The notes beneath the pieces are model-generated. The model saw nothing but the letters and a program-made list of their open reading frames with translations. It searched no databases and had not been told where the DNA came from. From Klebsiella pneumoniae (GTDB lineage: Bacteria > Pseudomonadota > Gammaproteobacteria > Ga0077536), in assembly GCA_945862315.1 (NCBI GenBank), contig CAMAXW010000003.1, positions 61,244-125,243 of the forward strand: a DNA stretch of 64,000 nt, written 5' to 3'. Shown here piece after piece: positions 54,194 through 62,302 of this stretch. Position 1 is the stretch's first letter. Each line of letters begins with the position of its first letter. The translations under genes were made by a program, and so were the position numbers.

Positions 54194-55069
54194 TTATCGC
54201 GGCACGTGCCGTCGTTGCGCGCTCCAGTCTTGATGATTCAAGACCTCACCGTCAGCCCGCACTCGGGCAATGGCGGAGAAATCGAGTTCTGTATACAGCC
54301 ATTCTGCGCAGTGTGGCTTGCCCGCAGCCAAGATCCCGTTGGCCGTAAAACCCTGGTCGGCCGGCGCGTAAAAAGCCGCCACGCCCACATTGGTATCGAC
54401 CGCTTCAGACCAAGCGCACTCACCAACCAGCGTAGCTTGCACCACGTAGCATTGGTTCTCTAGCGCACGTGCCTGACAGCCAATTTTGACGCGATGGAAC
54501 CCGGCCAGCGTGTCGGTACAGCTAGGCACCAGAATAATATCTGCACCTTGCTCCACTTGCCGGCGCGCAAACAGCGGGAACTCGCAGTCGTAGCACACGT
54601 TGACGGCCACCTTACCGAAATCGGTCACAAAAACATTCAGCCCCGAGCCACCAGAAATATGCCAACGCTCTTTCTCGAAGCGCGTCATCTGCAGTTTTTC
54701 CTGAAACTCGCAGTGCCCGTTAGGCCAGAAAAAATACGAGCGGTTGTAGTAGGCGTCGTCCTCGTGCACTGGGAAGCTGCCAGCACAAATATACACGTGG
54801 TATTTCTGCGCCATGTCGCGAAACAAGCCCAAAAAAGCGCCCAGCGAGTGACCGATTTTTTCTAGCGTAAGCGGCAGTGAAGAATAGATCGCCGCGCCAA
54901 ACATCGAACTGATCTCAAGGCTGAAATATTCCGGGAACACCAACAGCCGCGCGTGCTGGTGGGCGGCTTCGGCCACCCATTTTTCGATGTGCGTGGCATA
55001 ACTTGGCCAGTCGCTAAAAAACCCCACGGGATACTGTGCCGCGGCCACTTTGAGTCGCTCGTTGCTCAT
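54194..55069 (-). CDS. Nitrilase-superfamily hydrolase paired with GNAT
   Basis: 291 residues. Triad intact: Glu-47 in VFPEYFS, Lys-125 in QEKLQM and Cys-159 in VNVCYDCEF. It overlaps the GNAT gene by 4 bp. From general knowledge, this branch of carbon-nitrogen hydrolases is often fused to a GNAT domain; here the two parts are separate, coupled genes. The substrate is unknown, possibly an N-acyl or amide compound. Confidence 0.9.
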   Translation of the reverse strand: MSNERLKVAAAQYPVGFFSDWPSYATHIEKWVAEAAHQHARLLVFPEYFSLEISSMFGAAIYSSLPLTLEKIGHSLGAFLGLFRDMAQKYHVYICAGSFPVHEDDAYYNRSYFFWPNGHCEFQEKLQMTRFEKERWHISGGSGLNVFVTDFGKVAVNVCYDCEFPLFARRQVEQGADIILVPSCTDTLAGFHRVKIGCQARALENQCYVVQATLVGECAWSEAVDTNVGVAAFYAPADQGFTANGILAAGKPHCAEWLYTELDFSAIARVRADGEVLNHQDWSAQRRHVPR

Positions 55070-55668
55070 AACATTTTTTCCCGAAACACCATCGATTTCA
55101 CCGTTGGCGCTGGCTCATCGAGATCCTGCCACTCAAAACTGGCGACCAAATCGGGCCGCGGCAAATAACCAAAATGGTCCCAGACCGCGTCGAGTGAAAC
55201 ATAGCCTGCGGGACGCCGAGGGTGGTCGGGCGGGCGTACCACCGCGCACATCGAGATGCGATCGAAGCGGCCGAGACTGCGTGCGTAATCTTCGCGCGCC
55301 GCCATAAACTGGCGGTACACACCACGCCGCCGATAGGCCGGCTGCAGCACACTTTCGCCGCAGTAAAACACCCGCGCCGGATCGATCCCGGCCGCGATAA
55401 ACGGCGCTTTAACGGCCTCGGTTTCAAACGCCAGCGGCAGCGCGGTAGCCATCCCCACCACCGCGTCCCCACACAGCGCGAGCACCAACAAACTCTCGGG
55501 ACACTGCAGGTAGGTGCGAACGTAAGTCGTCTCAGAGGCGAGATTACCTGCATAAAGATAGGGGTACTGGCGAAAAATCTCGAGCCGCAAGCGCGCCAGA
55601 TCACTCAGCCGCGCGGCCAGTGCGGGGGCCGCACCGGTCAATATCTGGAGCGTAATATCCCCAGACAT
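55066..55668 (-). CDS. GNAT-family N-acetyltransferase
   Basis: 200 residues. The acetyl-CoA pyrophosphate loop is VLQPAYRRRGVYRQFM (Q/RxxGxG/A-like, about residues 117-132), with GMATALPLAF before it. The end of the gene overlaps the nitrilase start by 4 bp and the start overlaps the SnoaL-like stop by 1 bp. It probably acts on the same compound class as the nitrilase. Confidence 0.85.
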   Translation of the reverse strand: MSGDITLQILTGAAPALAARLSDLARLRLEIFRQYPYLYAGNLASETTYVRTYLQCPESLLVLALCGDAVVGMATALPLAFETEAVKAPFIAAGIDPARVFYCGESVLQPAYRRRGVYRQFMAAREDYARSLGRFDRISMCAVVRPPDHPRRPAGYVSLDAVWDHFGYLPRPDLVASFEWQDLDEPAPTVKSMVFREKML

Positions 55669-56075
55669 CAGGCGCTGACCTGGGCGAGCCAGTCGGTCAG
55701 GTTGTAGTAATTACTGACCCGCGTGATCAAACCCTCCCGCACCTCGAAAAACGCCCCCGCCGGCAAAGAGTAGCGCTGCCCGCGCGCAGGTGGCAGTGGC
55801 TCATCGGTCAGCAGATAGTGGCCCAGCACGCAAAACTCGGCGGCGGCACGCGTGCCATCCTCGCTTGCCATCACTTGCAGATCGGTGAGTTCTTCGCGAT
55901 AGCAGCGGTTCATGTGGGTCATGAAAATAGCAAAGCGTGCCCGGCCGATCTCGCGCTGACCCTGATTGATGTCGTGCGCCACCTCCGGCGCGAGCAAACC
56001 CAAGAAGGTGCTCATGTCGCCGGCGTTAAAGGCCGCGTAGTAACGCTGAATAAGGGTGATCGTGGCCTGCCGCAT
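55668..56075 (-). CDS. SnoaL/NTF2-like ketosteroid isomerase-related protein
   Basis: 135 residues, an alpha+beta cone fold. YYAAFNAGDMSTFLGLLAPEVAHDINQG is the typical N-terminal helix pair and strand, and SLPAGAFFEVREGLITRVSNYYN the C-terminal sheet. This subgroup is found next to nitrilase/GNAT genes, as here. It may bind or isomerise a small metabolite. It is the first gene of a three-gene coupled set. Confidence 0.85.
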   Translation of the reverse strand: MRQATITLIQRYYAAFNAGDMSTFLGLLAPEVAHDINQGQREIGRARFAIFMTHMNRCYREELTDLQVMASEDGTRAAAEFCVLGHYLLTDEPLPPARGQRYSLPAGAFFEVREGLITRVSNYYNLTDWLAQVSA

Positions 56076-56199
56076 GCTTGGCTCCTAAAGCTCGTGGACC
56101 GCTACCGGCGGCGCGGTATAGAAAAGTCTCAGGCTTGTGTTCCGCCCCAACGCACCGCAGGTGCGCTACCCGGCCAACGCGCTCAGACCAGGCAAAGCC

Positions 56200-56814
56200 T
56201 TAAAGCCCGTCCAGCGCGCGCATCATCGCCGCGGTTTCACGCACTTCGCTGTGCGCATCTTGAGCCAATTCGGCAATGACACTGGCGCGGTCTGCCGAGG
56301 TGCGGTTCTGACTGAGTTTAAACTTACCCACGCACGCCGCCACCGTGAGTTCAAACCCGGTGATCCCGCCGAGGAGCTGGCTATAAACGGGTGACTGCTC
56401 AAAATCCCCCAGCCCGGCTGGCCCCTCATAAACGCGCGAAAGATCGGCCACCAGCTGCGCGGTGCTGGCGGCATCCAGCGTCCGCACCGGCCCGCTGGCG
56501 TGCACCGCAGCGTAATTCCAAGTCGGCACATTGGGCTGCGCGTACCAGCGCGGCGAGACATACGCGTGTGGCCCGTGAAAGACCACGCTGGCCGCCGCCA
56601 CCCGCCTCAGCGCGTCCGTCAGCGGGTTAGCGCGGGCCAGATGAAACCGCAGACTCGTGGCATCGGCCGCCAGCAGCACCGGGACGTGATTGATCAGCGG
56701 CAGCCCTGCTTCTACCGCCACCAGCAGCACAAAAGGATGCGCCCGCATAAACGCCTCCTGCTCGGCGCGGGGCGCGGCAAAGTGCGCGGGCAAATATAGG
56801 CTGGGGGTGTCCAT
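56200..56814 (-). CDS. FMN-binding PaiB-like protein
   Basis: 204 residues, FMN-binding split barrel of the PaiB family. N-terminal SLYLPAHFAAPR, VLLVAVEAGLPLINHVPVLL, HARANPL-type segment FHLARANPLTDAL, GPHAYVSPRWYAQPNVPTWNY and FKLSQNRT are recognisable. In Bacillus PaiB is listed as a negative regulator, but many homologues are likely flavin-dependent enzymes. The gap of 124 bp upstream to the SnoaL gene has no signal I can name. Confidence 0.9.
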   Translation of the reverse strand: MDTPSLYLPAHFAAPRAEQEAFMRAHPFVLLVAVEAGLPLINHVPVLLAADATSLRFHLARANPLTDALRRVAAASVVFHGPHAYVSPRWYAQPNVPTWNYAAVHASGPVRTLDAASTAQLVADLSRVYEGPAGLGDFEQSPVYSQLLGGITGFELTVAACVGKFKLSQNRTSADRASVIAELAQDAHSEVRETAAMMRALDGL

Positions 56815-56829
56815 GATGGCGGGTGGCGT

Positions 56830-57159
56830 TCAGTCGTCCGTGACGAGGTGTTCAACGCGGGTGTTCTCGATCCGCCCGCCGGCATTGGTGCGCGCAACAC
56901 AGGAAAAAACTTCGCGATGGAAGGTGTACACCACTTTGGTGGCGGTGACGCCCGCCGCATCGCCCTGGACTTCCTTCACCGTATAGCCCGCACCACGCGC
57001 CAGTTGGGAAAAATCCTCGGCCGAGGTGCCGGCGTTTATCGCGGCACAGAAATCGGTGATGCCTTGCTCCGCGTGCACGGCTCGCCACTCGGTGTACGCG
57101 GTCGCTGCGATGAGAGCCAAAATTGGGGTGCCGATCATCGAGAAAACACGCCGGTTCAT
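56830..57159 (-). CDS. Small exported or membrane-anchored protein of unknown function
   Basis: 109 residues from ATG 57159, which overlaps the upstream hydrolase stop as ATGA. An N-terminal hydrophobic segment (VFSMIGTPILALIAATAYTEW) acts as signal or anchor. The rest is a small domain with two cysteines (ITDFCAAINAGTSAED and EVFSCVARTNAGGRIE). No family recognised. Confidence 0.65.
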   Translation of the reverse strand: MNRRVFSMIGTPILALIAATAYTEWRAVHAEQGITDFCAAINAGTSAEDFSQLARGAGYTVKEVQGDAAGVTATKVVYTFHREVFSCVARTNAGGRIENTRVEHLVTDD

Positions 57160-58049
57160 GGTGCGCAACGCCGGGCAATAAAGTCCTCTAGCGCGCTCGC
57201 CACGGCCGTGCGTCCGCTGCCGGTGAGAATGCTGTAGTGATTGGTGTCGGCAATAATTTGGTGCTCCAACTGGGGCAAGCGCGCGCATTTATCCGCCACC
57301 GCCGCGGCCGGCATCAGGGGTTGCGCTTGATTGAGCAAACCGCGGGGTGCGGTGAGCAGCAGCATGGGCTGGCGCACCCGATCGATGAGCGTGGACAGGG
57401 TAGGCGCCATCAGCGCATGGGCATCCGCGCTGACCGCCTCAGCATTCACCCGCGAGCGCATGACGGGCGGTGTACCGATGAGGTCGTAGTCGGCATAGGC
57501 TGCCATCTCGGCGTTCCAAGCGCCGGGATCCTGAAACGAGGGATGCGCTTGCCAAAATTGATGGTAGGCGGCGCGGTCGGCAAAGCGCATGTCCAAGCGC
57601 GCCAGCGCTGGGCCGAGGACCGTTTTGATCATCTGCTCCGGGGTTTGTTCGGCGCGCCGTGGCAGCGCAATGCCGCCATCTACCAGCACCAAGCCGCGCA
57701 CCCGCTCGGGATAGGCCAACGCAAATTCCAGCGCTAAATAAGCACCCAGCGAATGCCCCACCAACACCACGTTGGCGAGCTCAAAATGATCCAGCGTGGC
57801 GTGCAGGTCGGCCACATGGGTGGCAAAGCCATAGGGGCCGGGGAGTTCGTGATTAGCCCCTCGCCCGCGCAAATCTGGCGCTATCACCCGGTGGTCGGCA
57901 ACCAAATTATCGATAATCGAGGGCCACGCCAGATGCGAGGCGGTAATGCCGTGGATGGCCAGCAACGGCGCGGCGGCGCCCGGCCAGTGGCCAACGGTGT
58001 AATCGCCGCCTGCAACCGGCAGGCGTTCGAGGTGTTTTTCACGGGCCAT
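57156..58049 (-). CDS. Alpha/beta hydrolase of unknown substrate
   Basis: 297 residues from ATG 58049; the open frame continues upstream to 58325 but overlaps the divergent flavodoxin-like gene. Oxyanion loop LLAIHGITASHLAW, nucleophile elbow GHSLGAYLALEF (Ser near residue 100), PDLRGRGANHELPGPYG and catalytic His in ADTNHYSIL. It resembles esterases and C-C hydrolases. It is coupled to the small gene behind it. Confidence 0.88.
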   Translation of the reverse strand: MAREKHLERLPVAGGDYTVGHWPGAAAPLLAIHGITASHLAWPSIIDNLVADHRVIAPDLRGRGANHELPGPYGFATHVADLHATLDHFELANVVLVGHSLGAYLALEFALAYPERVRGLVLVDGGIALPRRAEQTPEQMIKTVLGPALARLDMRFADRAAYHQFWQAHPSFQDPGAWNAEMAAYADYDLIGTPPVMRSRVNAEAVSADAHALMAPTLSTLIDRVRQPMLLLTAPRGLLNQAQPLMPAAAVADKCARLPQLEHQIIADTNHYSILTGSGRTAVASALEDFIARRCAP

Positions 58050-58143
58050 CTCAAAAAATCTCCGCGTGCGGGAGCGCCGAGTGTAGCGAGGCGCCGACCT
58101 CCTCGCGATAGCCGCGCCCGCAGCGCTTGTCGATAATGCCGCC

Positions 58144-58611
58144 ATGACGACCAAAACCTTACTCCTCGTGACCCACAGCCAGACCGGCACCACCCGCCAA
58201 ATGCTGGCAGCGGTGCTGCGCGGGATTAGCGCCGCCGAGGAAGAAGGTCTAACGGTGGTGGTGCGCGATGCGCTGGTTGCCACGGCCGCCGAGGTCTTGA
58301 GCGCGCAAGGGGTATTGCTCGGCACCCCGGAGAATTTTGGTTACATGTCGGGCGGGCTAAAATATTTTTTTGATCGCATTTATCAACCCTGTCTGGAACA
58401 CACCCAAGGGCTGCCTTATGGGTTGTTCATCCGTGCCGGCAACGATGGCCGGGGCGCGCTGGCCAGCATCGAGCGCATCGTGACCGGCTTACGTTGGCGG
58501 GCGATCGCCCCGCCCGTGTTAATGGTGGGGGAAGCTGCGGCAAGCCAGTTACTGGCCTGCGAAGAACTGGGTCAGACCATGGCGGTGGGGCTCGCGGCAG
58601 GCATTTTTTAA
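58144..58611 (+). CDS. Flavodoxin-fold NAD(P)H-dependent oxidoreductase
   Basis: 155 residues. The FMN phosphate loop is THSQTGTTRQM and the second flavin loop is GTPENFGYMSGGLKYFFDR, which places it in the flavodoxin/WrbA-like superfamily. It might reduce quinones or supply reduced flavin. It is divergent from the hydrolase at 58049 and converges on the isomerase gene, with 54 bp between. Confidence 0.85.
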   Translation: MTTKTLLLVTHSQTGTTRQMLAAVLRGISAAEEEGLTVVVRDALVATAAEVLSAQGVLLGTPENFGYMSGGLKYFFDRIYQPCLEHTQGLPYGLFIRAGNDGRGALASIERIVTGLRWRAIAPPVLMVGEAAASQLLACEELGQTMAVGLAAGIF

Positions 58612-58665
58612 GGTGCTGCAAAGACCCCGCCCGCGAACGCGGTGGCCAATCATCTGGCGCCGCGT

Positions 58666-59298
58666 TTAACGGCGGCGCTCAACGCCAATTTCAGCACCGT
58701 CGGCGCGACGCATATCCGGGTGCTCAAACAGCGCCGGATCAGCCAGAAAATCGGCCATGAAAGGCAGGCTATCTGCGCCCCAGAATAATGCTTCGCGCAC
58801 CCGGAACGTGGGCACGCCCCACACCCCGACGGCGCAGGCCTCGGCGGTTTGGGCGGTGAGGGCCGCTTTCACCGCGGGGTCGTCAATGAGCGGGGTATCC
58901 GCCGCCACGCCCAAGCGTTCGCACAGCGCCGGCCATTCCAAGTCCGGATCGCGCCCTTCGCCCCAAATGAAATCAAACGCACTCTCCACGGCGGCGCGCG
59001 GCGCACCCAGGCCCGTGAGCAAGCGCAGCACTTTGAGCGGATTAAACGGGTGGCGCGGCGGCATTTGGAAAGCGATGCCCAAGGTGCGAGCGCTCCAGAC
59101 ACATTGGCGATAGGTGTGCGTGCGCTTGGCCGGCAATTCCGCCGGCCCCTTGGTGCCCCAGTGCTTGAGCAAGCCGGCAAACAGCACGGGGCGGTAGTGG
59201 AGGGTCAGTCCGGCAGGCAGTTGCGCAAATTGCTTGAGATGGAGATAGGCATAAGGCGAAATGACGTCGAAATACCAAACCGCGTGAGTGGTGTTCAG
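58666..59298 (-). CDS. 2-hydroxychromene-2-carboxylate isomerase family (kappa-GST/DsbA fold), CTG start
   Basis: 210 residues if started at CTG 59298. The family N-terminus (VWYFDVISPYAYLHLKQF, catalytic-type Ser in SPYAY) is encoded upstream of the first GTG (59187), with no ATG, GTG or TTG available. The CTG overlaps the transporter stop as CTGA and has GGGAG seven bases upstream. Later motifs are PVLFAGLLKHWGTKGPAE, PPRHPFNPL and the C-terminal GVWGVPTFRV. The family isomerises naphthalene-derived hydroxychromenes or acts as a glutathione-dependent isomerase on other rings. A sequencing error at the first codon is the main alternative. Confidence 0.82.
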   Translation of the reverse strand: MNTTHAVWYFDVISPYAYLHLKQFAQLPAGLTLHYRPVLFAGLLKHWGTKGPAELPAKRTHTYRQCVWSARTLGIAFQMPPRHPFNPLKVLRLLTGLGAPRAAVESAFDFIWGEGRDPDLEWPALCERLGVAADTPLIDDPAVKAALTAQTAEACAVGVWGVPTFRVREALFWGADSLPFMADFLADPALFEHPDMRRADGAEIGVERRR

Positions 59299-60809
59299 GG
59301 GGAGACTCCCGGCGGCGCGGCCGGGCGCGCCAACAATTGACCGGCGTAAGGAATGAAGGCGGCCAGCACCACGGCGGCCAGCAGCGCCAGCCCGGCAACC
59401 GCACCGAAGAGGCTAGGCAAGGCGAAGGTATCGTAGAGGCTCGCCGCCCGTCCACCCAGATAATTGCCCACTGCGCTGGCCAAAAACCACACCCCCATGG
59501 TGAGGCTAGCAATCTGCGCCGGGGCCAGCCGACTGATCGCGCTGAGTCCCACCGGGCTTAGGCAAAGCTCGCCCAAGGTGTGCAAAAAATAGGTGGCGCA
59601 CAGCCACCAGGGGCTGACTTTCACGCCGGTGGCCGCCAGTTGGGCCGCCAAAATCAACACGCCAAAGCCCGCCGCCACCAGCACCAGACCCAACGTGAAT
59701 TTCACCATGCTGGCCGGATTACGCGCGCCCAAGCGGGTCCAGCCCCAAGCGAACAACGGGCTTAGAAGGATGATCAGCAGCGGGTTGAGCGCCAAAAAAT
59801 AGGTGGCGGGGAAAGCCTCCTGCCCCCATTGCAGGTTGGTGTTACGCGCGGCAAATAAAGTGAGGGTCGAGCCGGCTTGCTCAAACAGCGACCAAAACAC
59901 GCTCGCCGCGACAAACAACAACACGATCACCCCCAACTGCCCGCGCTCTTGGCGGGTCCAGTGGGACGCGCGCAGCACCGTGAGAAAAAACCCGGCGGCA
60001 ACTACCAGTAACAACCCACCAAACGCGTTGCTCAGACCGCTCACCGACAACCACTCGCCAGACGCCGCCAGCAGCACCGCCGCACCAACCAACAAGGCGC
60101 CACCCAGCCCGTAGTAAAGCCGATAGCGCGCGCTGGCATCGGCGGGCCGCTGGGGCTTTAAGGCCGCCACGGGCAACCGAGCCCCACCGCGCATAAATTG
60201 CAGCAGGCCGCAGGCCATGCCAAGCGCCGCCGCGCCAAAGCCCCAATGCCACGCGAGTTCGGGTGCCAGACCCAGCGCCCGCAGCCAGCCCCGCGCCGCC
60301 TCGCTCAAAGCCAACCAGCCACACACTAGGGGGGCGAGCAAGGCCCCTAAGTTGATCCCCATGTAATACAACGAGTAGCCCGCATCACGACGCACATCGC
60401 CCGCGGCGTACAACTCACCCACTAGGCTGCTAATGCTGGGTTTGAGCAAACCCGTGCCGCCCACCACCAGCCCAAGACCCACCCAAAAAGTGTCGGCGAG
60501 CGGTACGGCCAAACACACGTGGCCGGCCAAAATCAGCGCACCACCCCAAGCCGTGGCGCGCCGCGTGCCTAAAAAACAGTCGGCCAGCCAGCCGCCCGGC
60601 AAGCACACCAGATACACGCTGCCAACGTAGAGTCCATAAATAGCCCCGGCGCGCGCGGTGTCGTAACCCAAGCCGCCTGCCGCACGGGGTGCCGTCATGT
60701 AGAGAATCAGCAGCCCGCGCATGCCGTAATAGCTAAAACGCTCCCACATCTCCGTGAAGAAAAGCGTCGCCAAGCCAGCGGGGTGGCCCCAGAACGTGCG
60801 TTCAGTCAT
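59295..60809 (-). CDS. POT-family proton-dependent oligopeptide transporter
   Basis: 504 residues from ATG 60809, about 12-14 predicted membrane helices. The family ExxER motif is in FFTEMWERFSYYGMRGLL. The YSLYYMGINLGA segment matches the PTR2 signature, and LSPVGLSAISRLAPAQ is the usual late motif. It imports di- and tripeptides, or related small molecules, with protons. The isomerase gene is coupled to its end. Confidence 0.92.
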   Translation of the reverse strand: MTERTFWGHPAGLATLFFTEMWERFSYYGMRGLLILYMTAPRAAGGLGYDTARAGAIYGLYVGSVYLVCLPGGWLADCFLGTRRATAWGGALILAGHVCLAVPLADTFWVGLGLVVGGTGLLKPSISSLVGELYAAGDVRRDAGYSLYYMGINLGALLAPLVCGWLALSEAARGWLRALGLAPELAWHWGFGAAALGMACGLLQFMRGGARLPVAALKPQRPADASARYRLYYGLGGALLVGAAVLLAASGEWLSVSGLSNAFGGLLLVVAAGFFLTVLRASHWTRQERGQLGVIVLLFVAASVFWSLFEQAGSTLTLFAARNTNLQWGQEAFPATYFLALNPLLIILLSPLFAWGWTRLGARNPASMVKFTLGLVLVAAGFGVLILAAQLAATGVKVSPWWLCATYFLHTLGELCLSPVGLSAISRLAPAQIASLTMGVWFLASAVGNYLGGRAASLYDTFALPSLFGAVAGLALLAAVVLAAFIPYAGQLLARPAAPPGVSP

Positions 60810-60982
60810 GGATTGGCAGTAGGCGACAGCGAAGGGTGAACAAGGGCCGTTCCTCGACGTGGGTGGACTGCCTGCAAAAGTAGCAGCCAGCGCCGCTGCA
60901 CGCACTCGGGGATGACGCCCAACAGCGGCTTGGCTTACAGTGCGGGTTCATCTGTAAAACAAAGTTTCCGAGGAGCGCCCCC

Positions 60983-62161
60983 ATGATCGACGCCGTTATT
61001 GTCTCCACCGCCCGCACCCCACTTTGCAAGAGCTGGAAGGGCGCCTTCAACATGACCCACGGCGCCACTCTGGGTGGCCATGTCATCGCGGCGGCCGTCA
61101 CGCGGGCCGGCATCGAAGCCGGTGAAGTGGACGATGTGATCCTGGGTTGCGCCAATCCAGAAGGCGCCACCGGTGGCGACATCGCCCGCCAAGCCGCGCT
61201 GCGTGCCGGCATGCCGGTGACCGTCTCGGGCATGACCATCAACCGCTTCTGCTCCTCGGGCCTGCAGGCCGTGGCCTTGGCCGCGCAGCGAATCTTAACC
61301 GGTGAGGCGGAGTGCTACATCGCCGGTGGTGTGGAATCCATCTCCTGCGTGCAGAACGAAAAAAATCAGCATATGGCCCAGGACGAATGGCTGATGGAGC
61401 ACAAGCCAACGGTGTATTGGTCCATGTTACAAACCGCCGAGAACGTGGCCAGCCGCTACAAAATTGGCCGCGAACCCCAAGACCGCTTCGGGGCAGAGAG
61501 CCAGCAAAAAGCCGCCAAAGCCCGCAGCGAAGGCAAATTTAAGGACGAAATCGCGCCCATCACCACCCAAATGAAAGTGGTCGATAAGGCCACTGGCGCG
61601 CACGCCGTGCGCGAAATCACCACCACTGACGACGAAGGCATTCGCGCCGACACCACCTACGAAGGGGTGTCCATGATCAAGCCCGCGATGGAAGGCGGCT
61701 GCGTCGCAGCGGGCAACGCCAGCCAGTACTCGGATGGGGCGGCCGTGCAAGTGGTCATGAGTTCGGCCATGGCGGCCCGCAAGGGCCTCTCGCCGATGGG
61801 TATTTTTCGCGGCTTCGCCGTCGCCGGCTGCGAACCCGACGAAATGGGCATTGGCCCGGTGTTCGCGGTGCCGAAGCTGCTCAAGCAAACCGGCGTGAAC
61901 ATCCAGGACATCGGCCTGTGGGAACTCAATGAAGCCTTTGCTGTGCAGGTACTCTACTGCCGGGATACGCTGGGCATCCCCAGCGATCGCCTCAACGTCA
62001 ACGGCGGCGCCATCGCCGTGGGCCATCCTTACGGCATGACCGGCAGCCGACTCATTGGGCATGCGCTCATTGAAGGCCGTCGGCGCGGCGTGAAATATGT
62101 GGTGGTCACGATGTGCGTGGGTTCGGGCATGGGCGCGGCCGGTTTGTTCGAAGTCTGCTGA
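60983..62161 (+). CDS. Acetyl-CoA C-acyltransferase (thiolase)
   Basis: 392 residues. Nucleophilic Cys-90 in [11 protein letters not shown], His near 349 in [12 protein letters not shown] and the second Cys near 379 in [12 protein letters not shown]. Condenses or cleaves acyl-CoA in beta-oxidation or ketoacyl-CoA catabolism. AGGAG precedes the ATG by a normal distance. It stands alone rather than next to fadB. It ends shortly before a strong hairpin. Confidence 0.94.
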   Translation: MIDAVIVSTARTPLCKSWKGAFNMTHGATLGGHVIAAAVTRAGIEAGEVDDVILGCANPEGATGGDIARQAALRAGMPVTVSGMTINRFCSSGLQAVALAAQRILTGEAECYIAGGVESISCVQNEKNQHMAQDEWLMEHKPTVYWSMLQTAENVASRYKIGREPQDRFGAESQQKAAKARSEGKFKDEIAPITTQMKVVDKATGAHAVREITTTDDEGIRADTTYEGVSMIKPAMEGGCVAAGNASQYSDGAAVQVVMSSAMAARKGLSPMGIFRGFAVAGCEPDEMGIGPVFAVPKLLKQTGVNIQDIGLWELNEAFAVQVLYCRDTLGIPSDRLNVNGGAIAVGHPYGMTGSRLIGHALIEGRRRGVKYVVVTMCVGSGMGAAGLFEVC

Positions 62162-62178
62162 ACACCGTTTAGCGCGAT

Positions 62179-62209
62179 AGGCCAACGCCGGCAGTGCTGG
62201 CGTTGGCCT
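62179..62209. terminator. Long hairpin after the thiolase gene
   Basis: AGGCCAACGCCGGCA / TGCTGGCGTTGGCCT, a nearly perfect 15-bp inverted repeat with a minimal loop (one G-T pair), 17 bp past the stop. No T-run. It probably ends or stabilises the thiolase transcript and also faces the convergent quinone reductase gene. It shares the arm GCCAACG/CGTTGGC with 18994-19017. Confidence 0.6.
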
Positions 62210-62302
62210 GCTAGCCAGCCCCCGTCTGGGGGATGATGGTGCCCAAAACCCAAAGATGTTCTCGCCCTAGCGCACAGGCAACGCGCGCCAGGGTGCTTAA
62301 CG

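Noticed and set aside
57156..58325. 389-residue version of the alpha/beta hydrolase
   Set aside because: The extra 92 residues lie opposite the flavodoxin-like gene and have no hydrolase similarity; start placed at 58049.
59042..59512. 156-residue minus-strand open frame over the isomerase start
   Set aside because: Different frame from the isomerase; arginine/proline-rich and without family similarity.
61427..62185. 252-residue minus-strand open frame opposite the thiolase
   Set aside because: His/Ala-rich shadow of a gene with all thiolase active-site residues.
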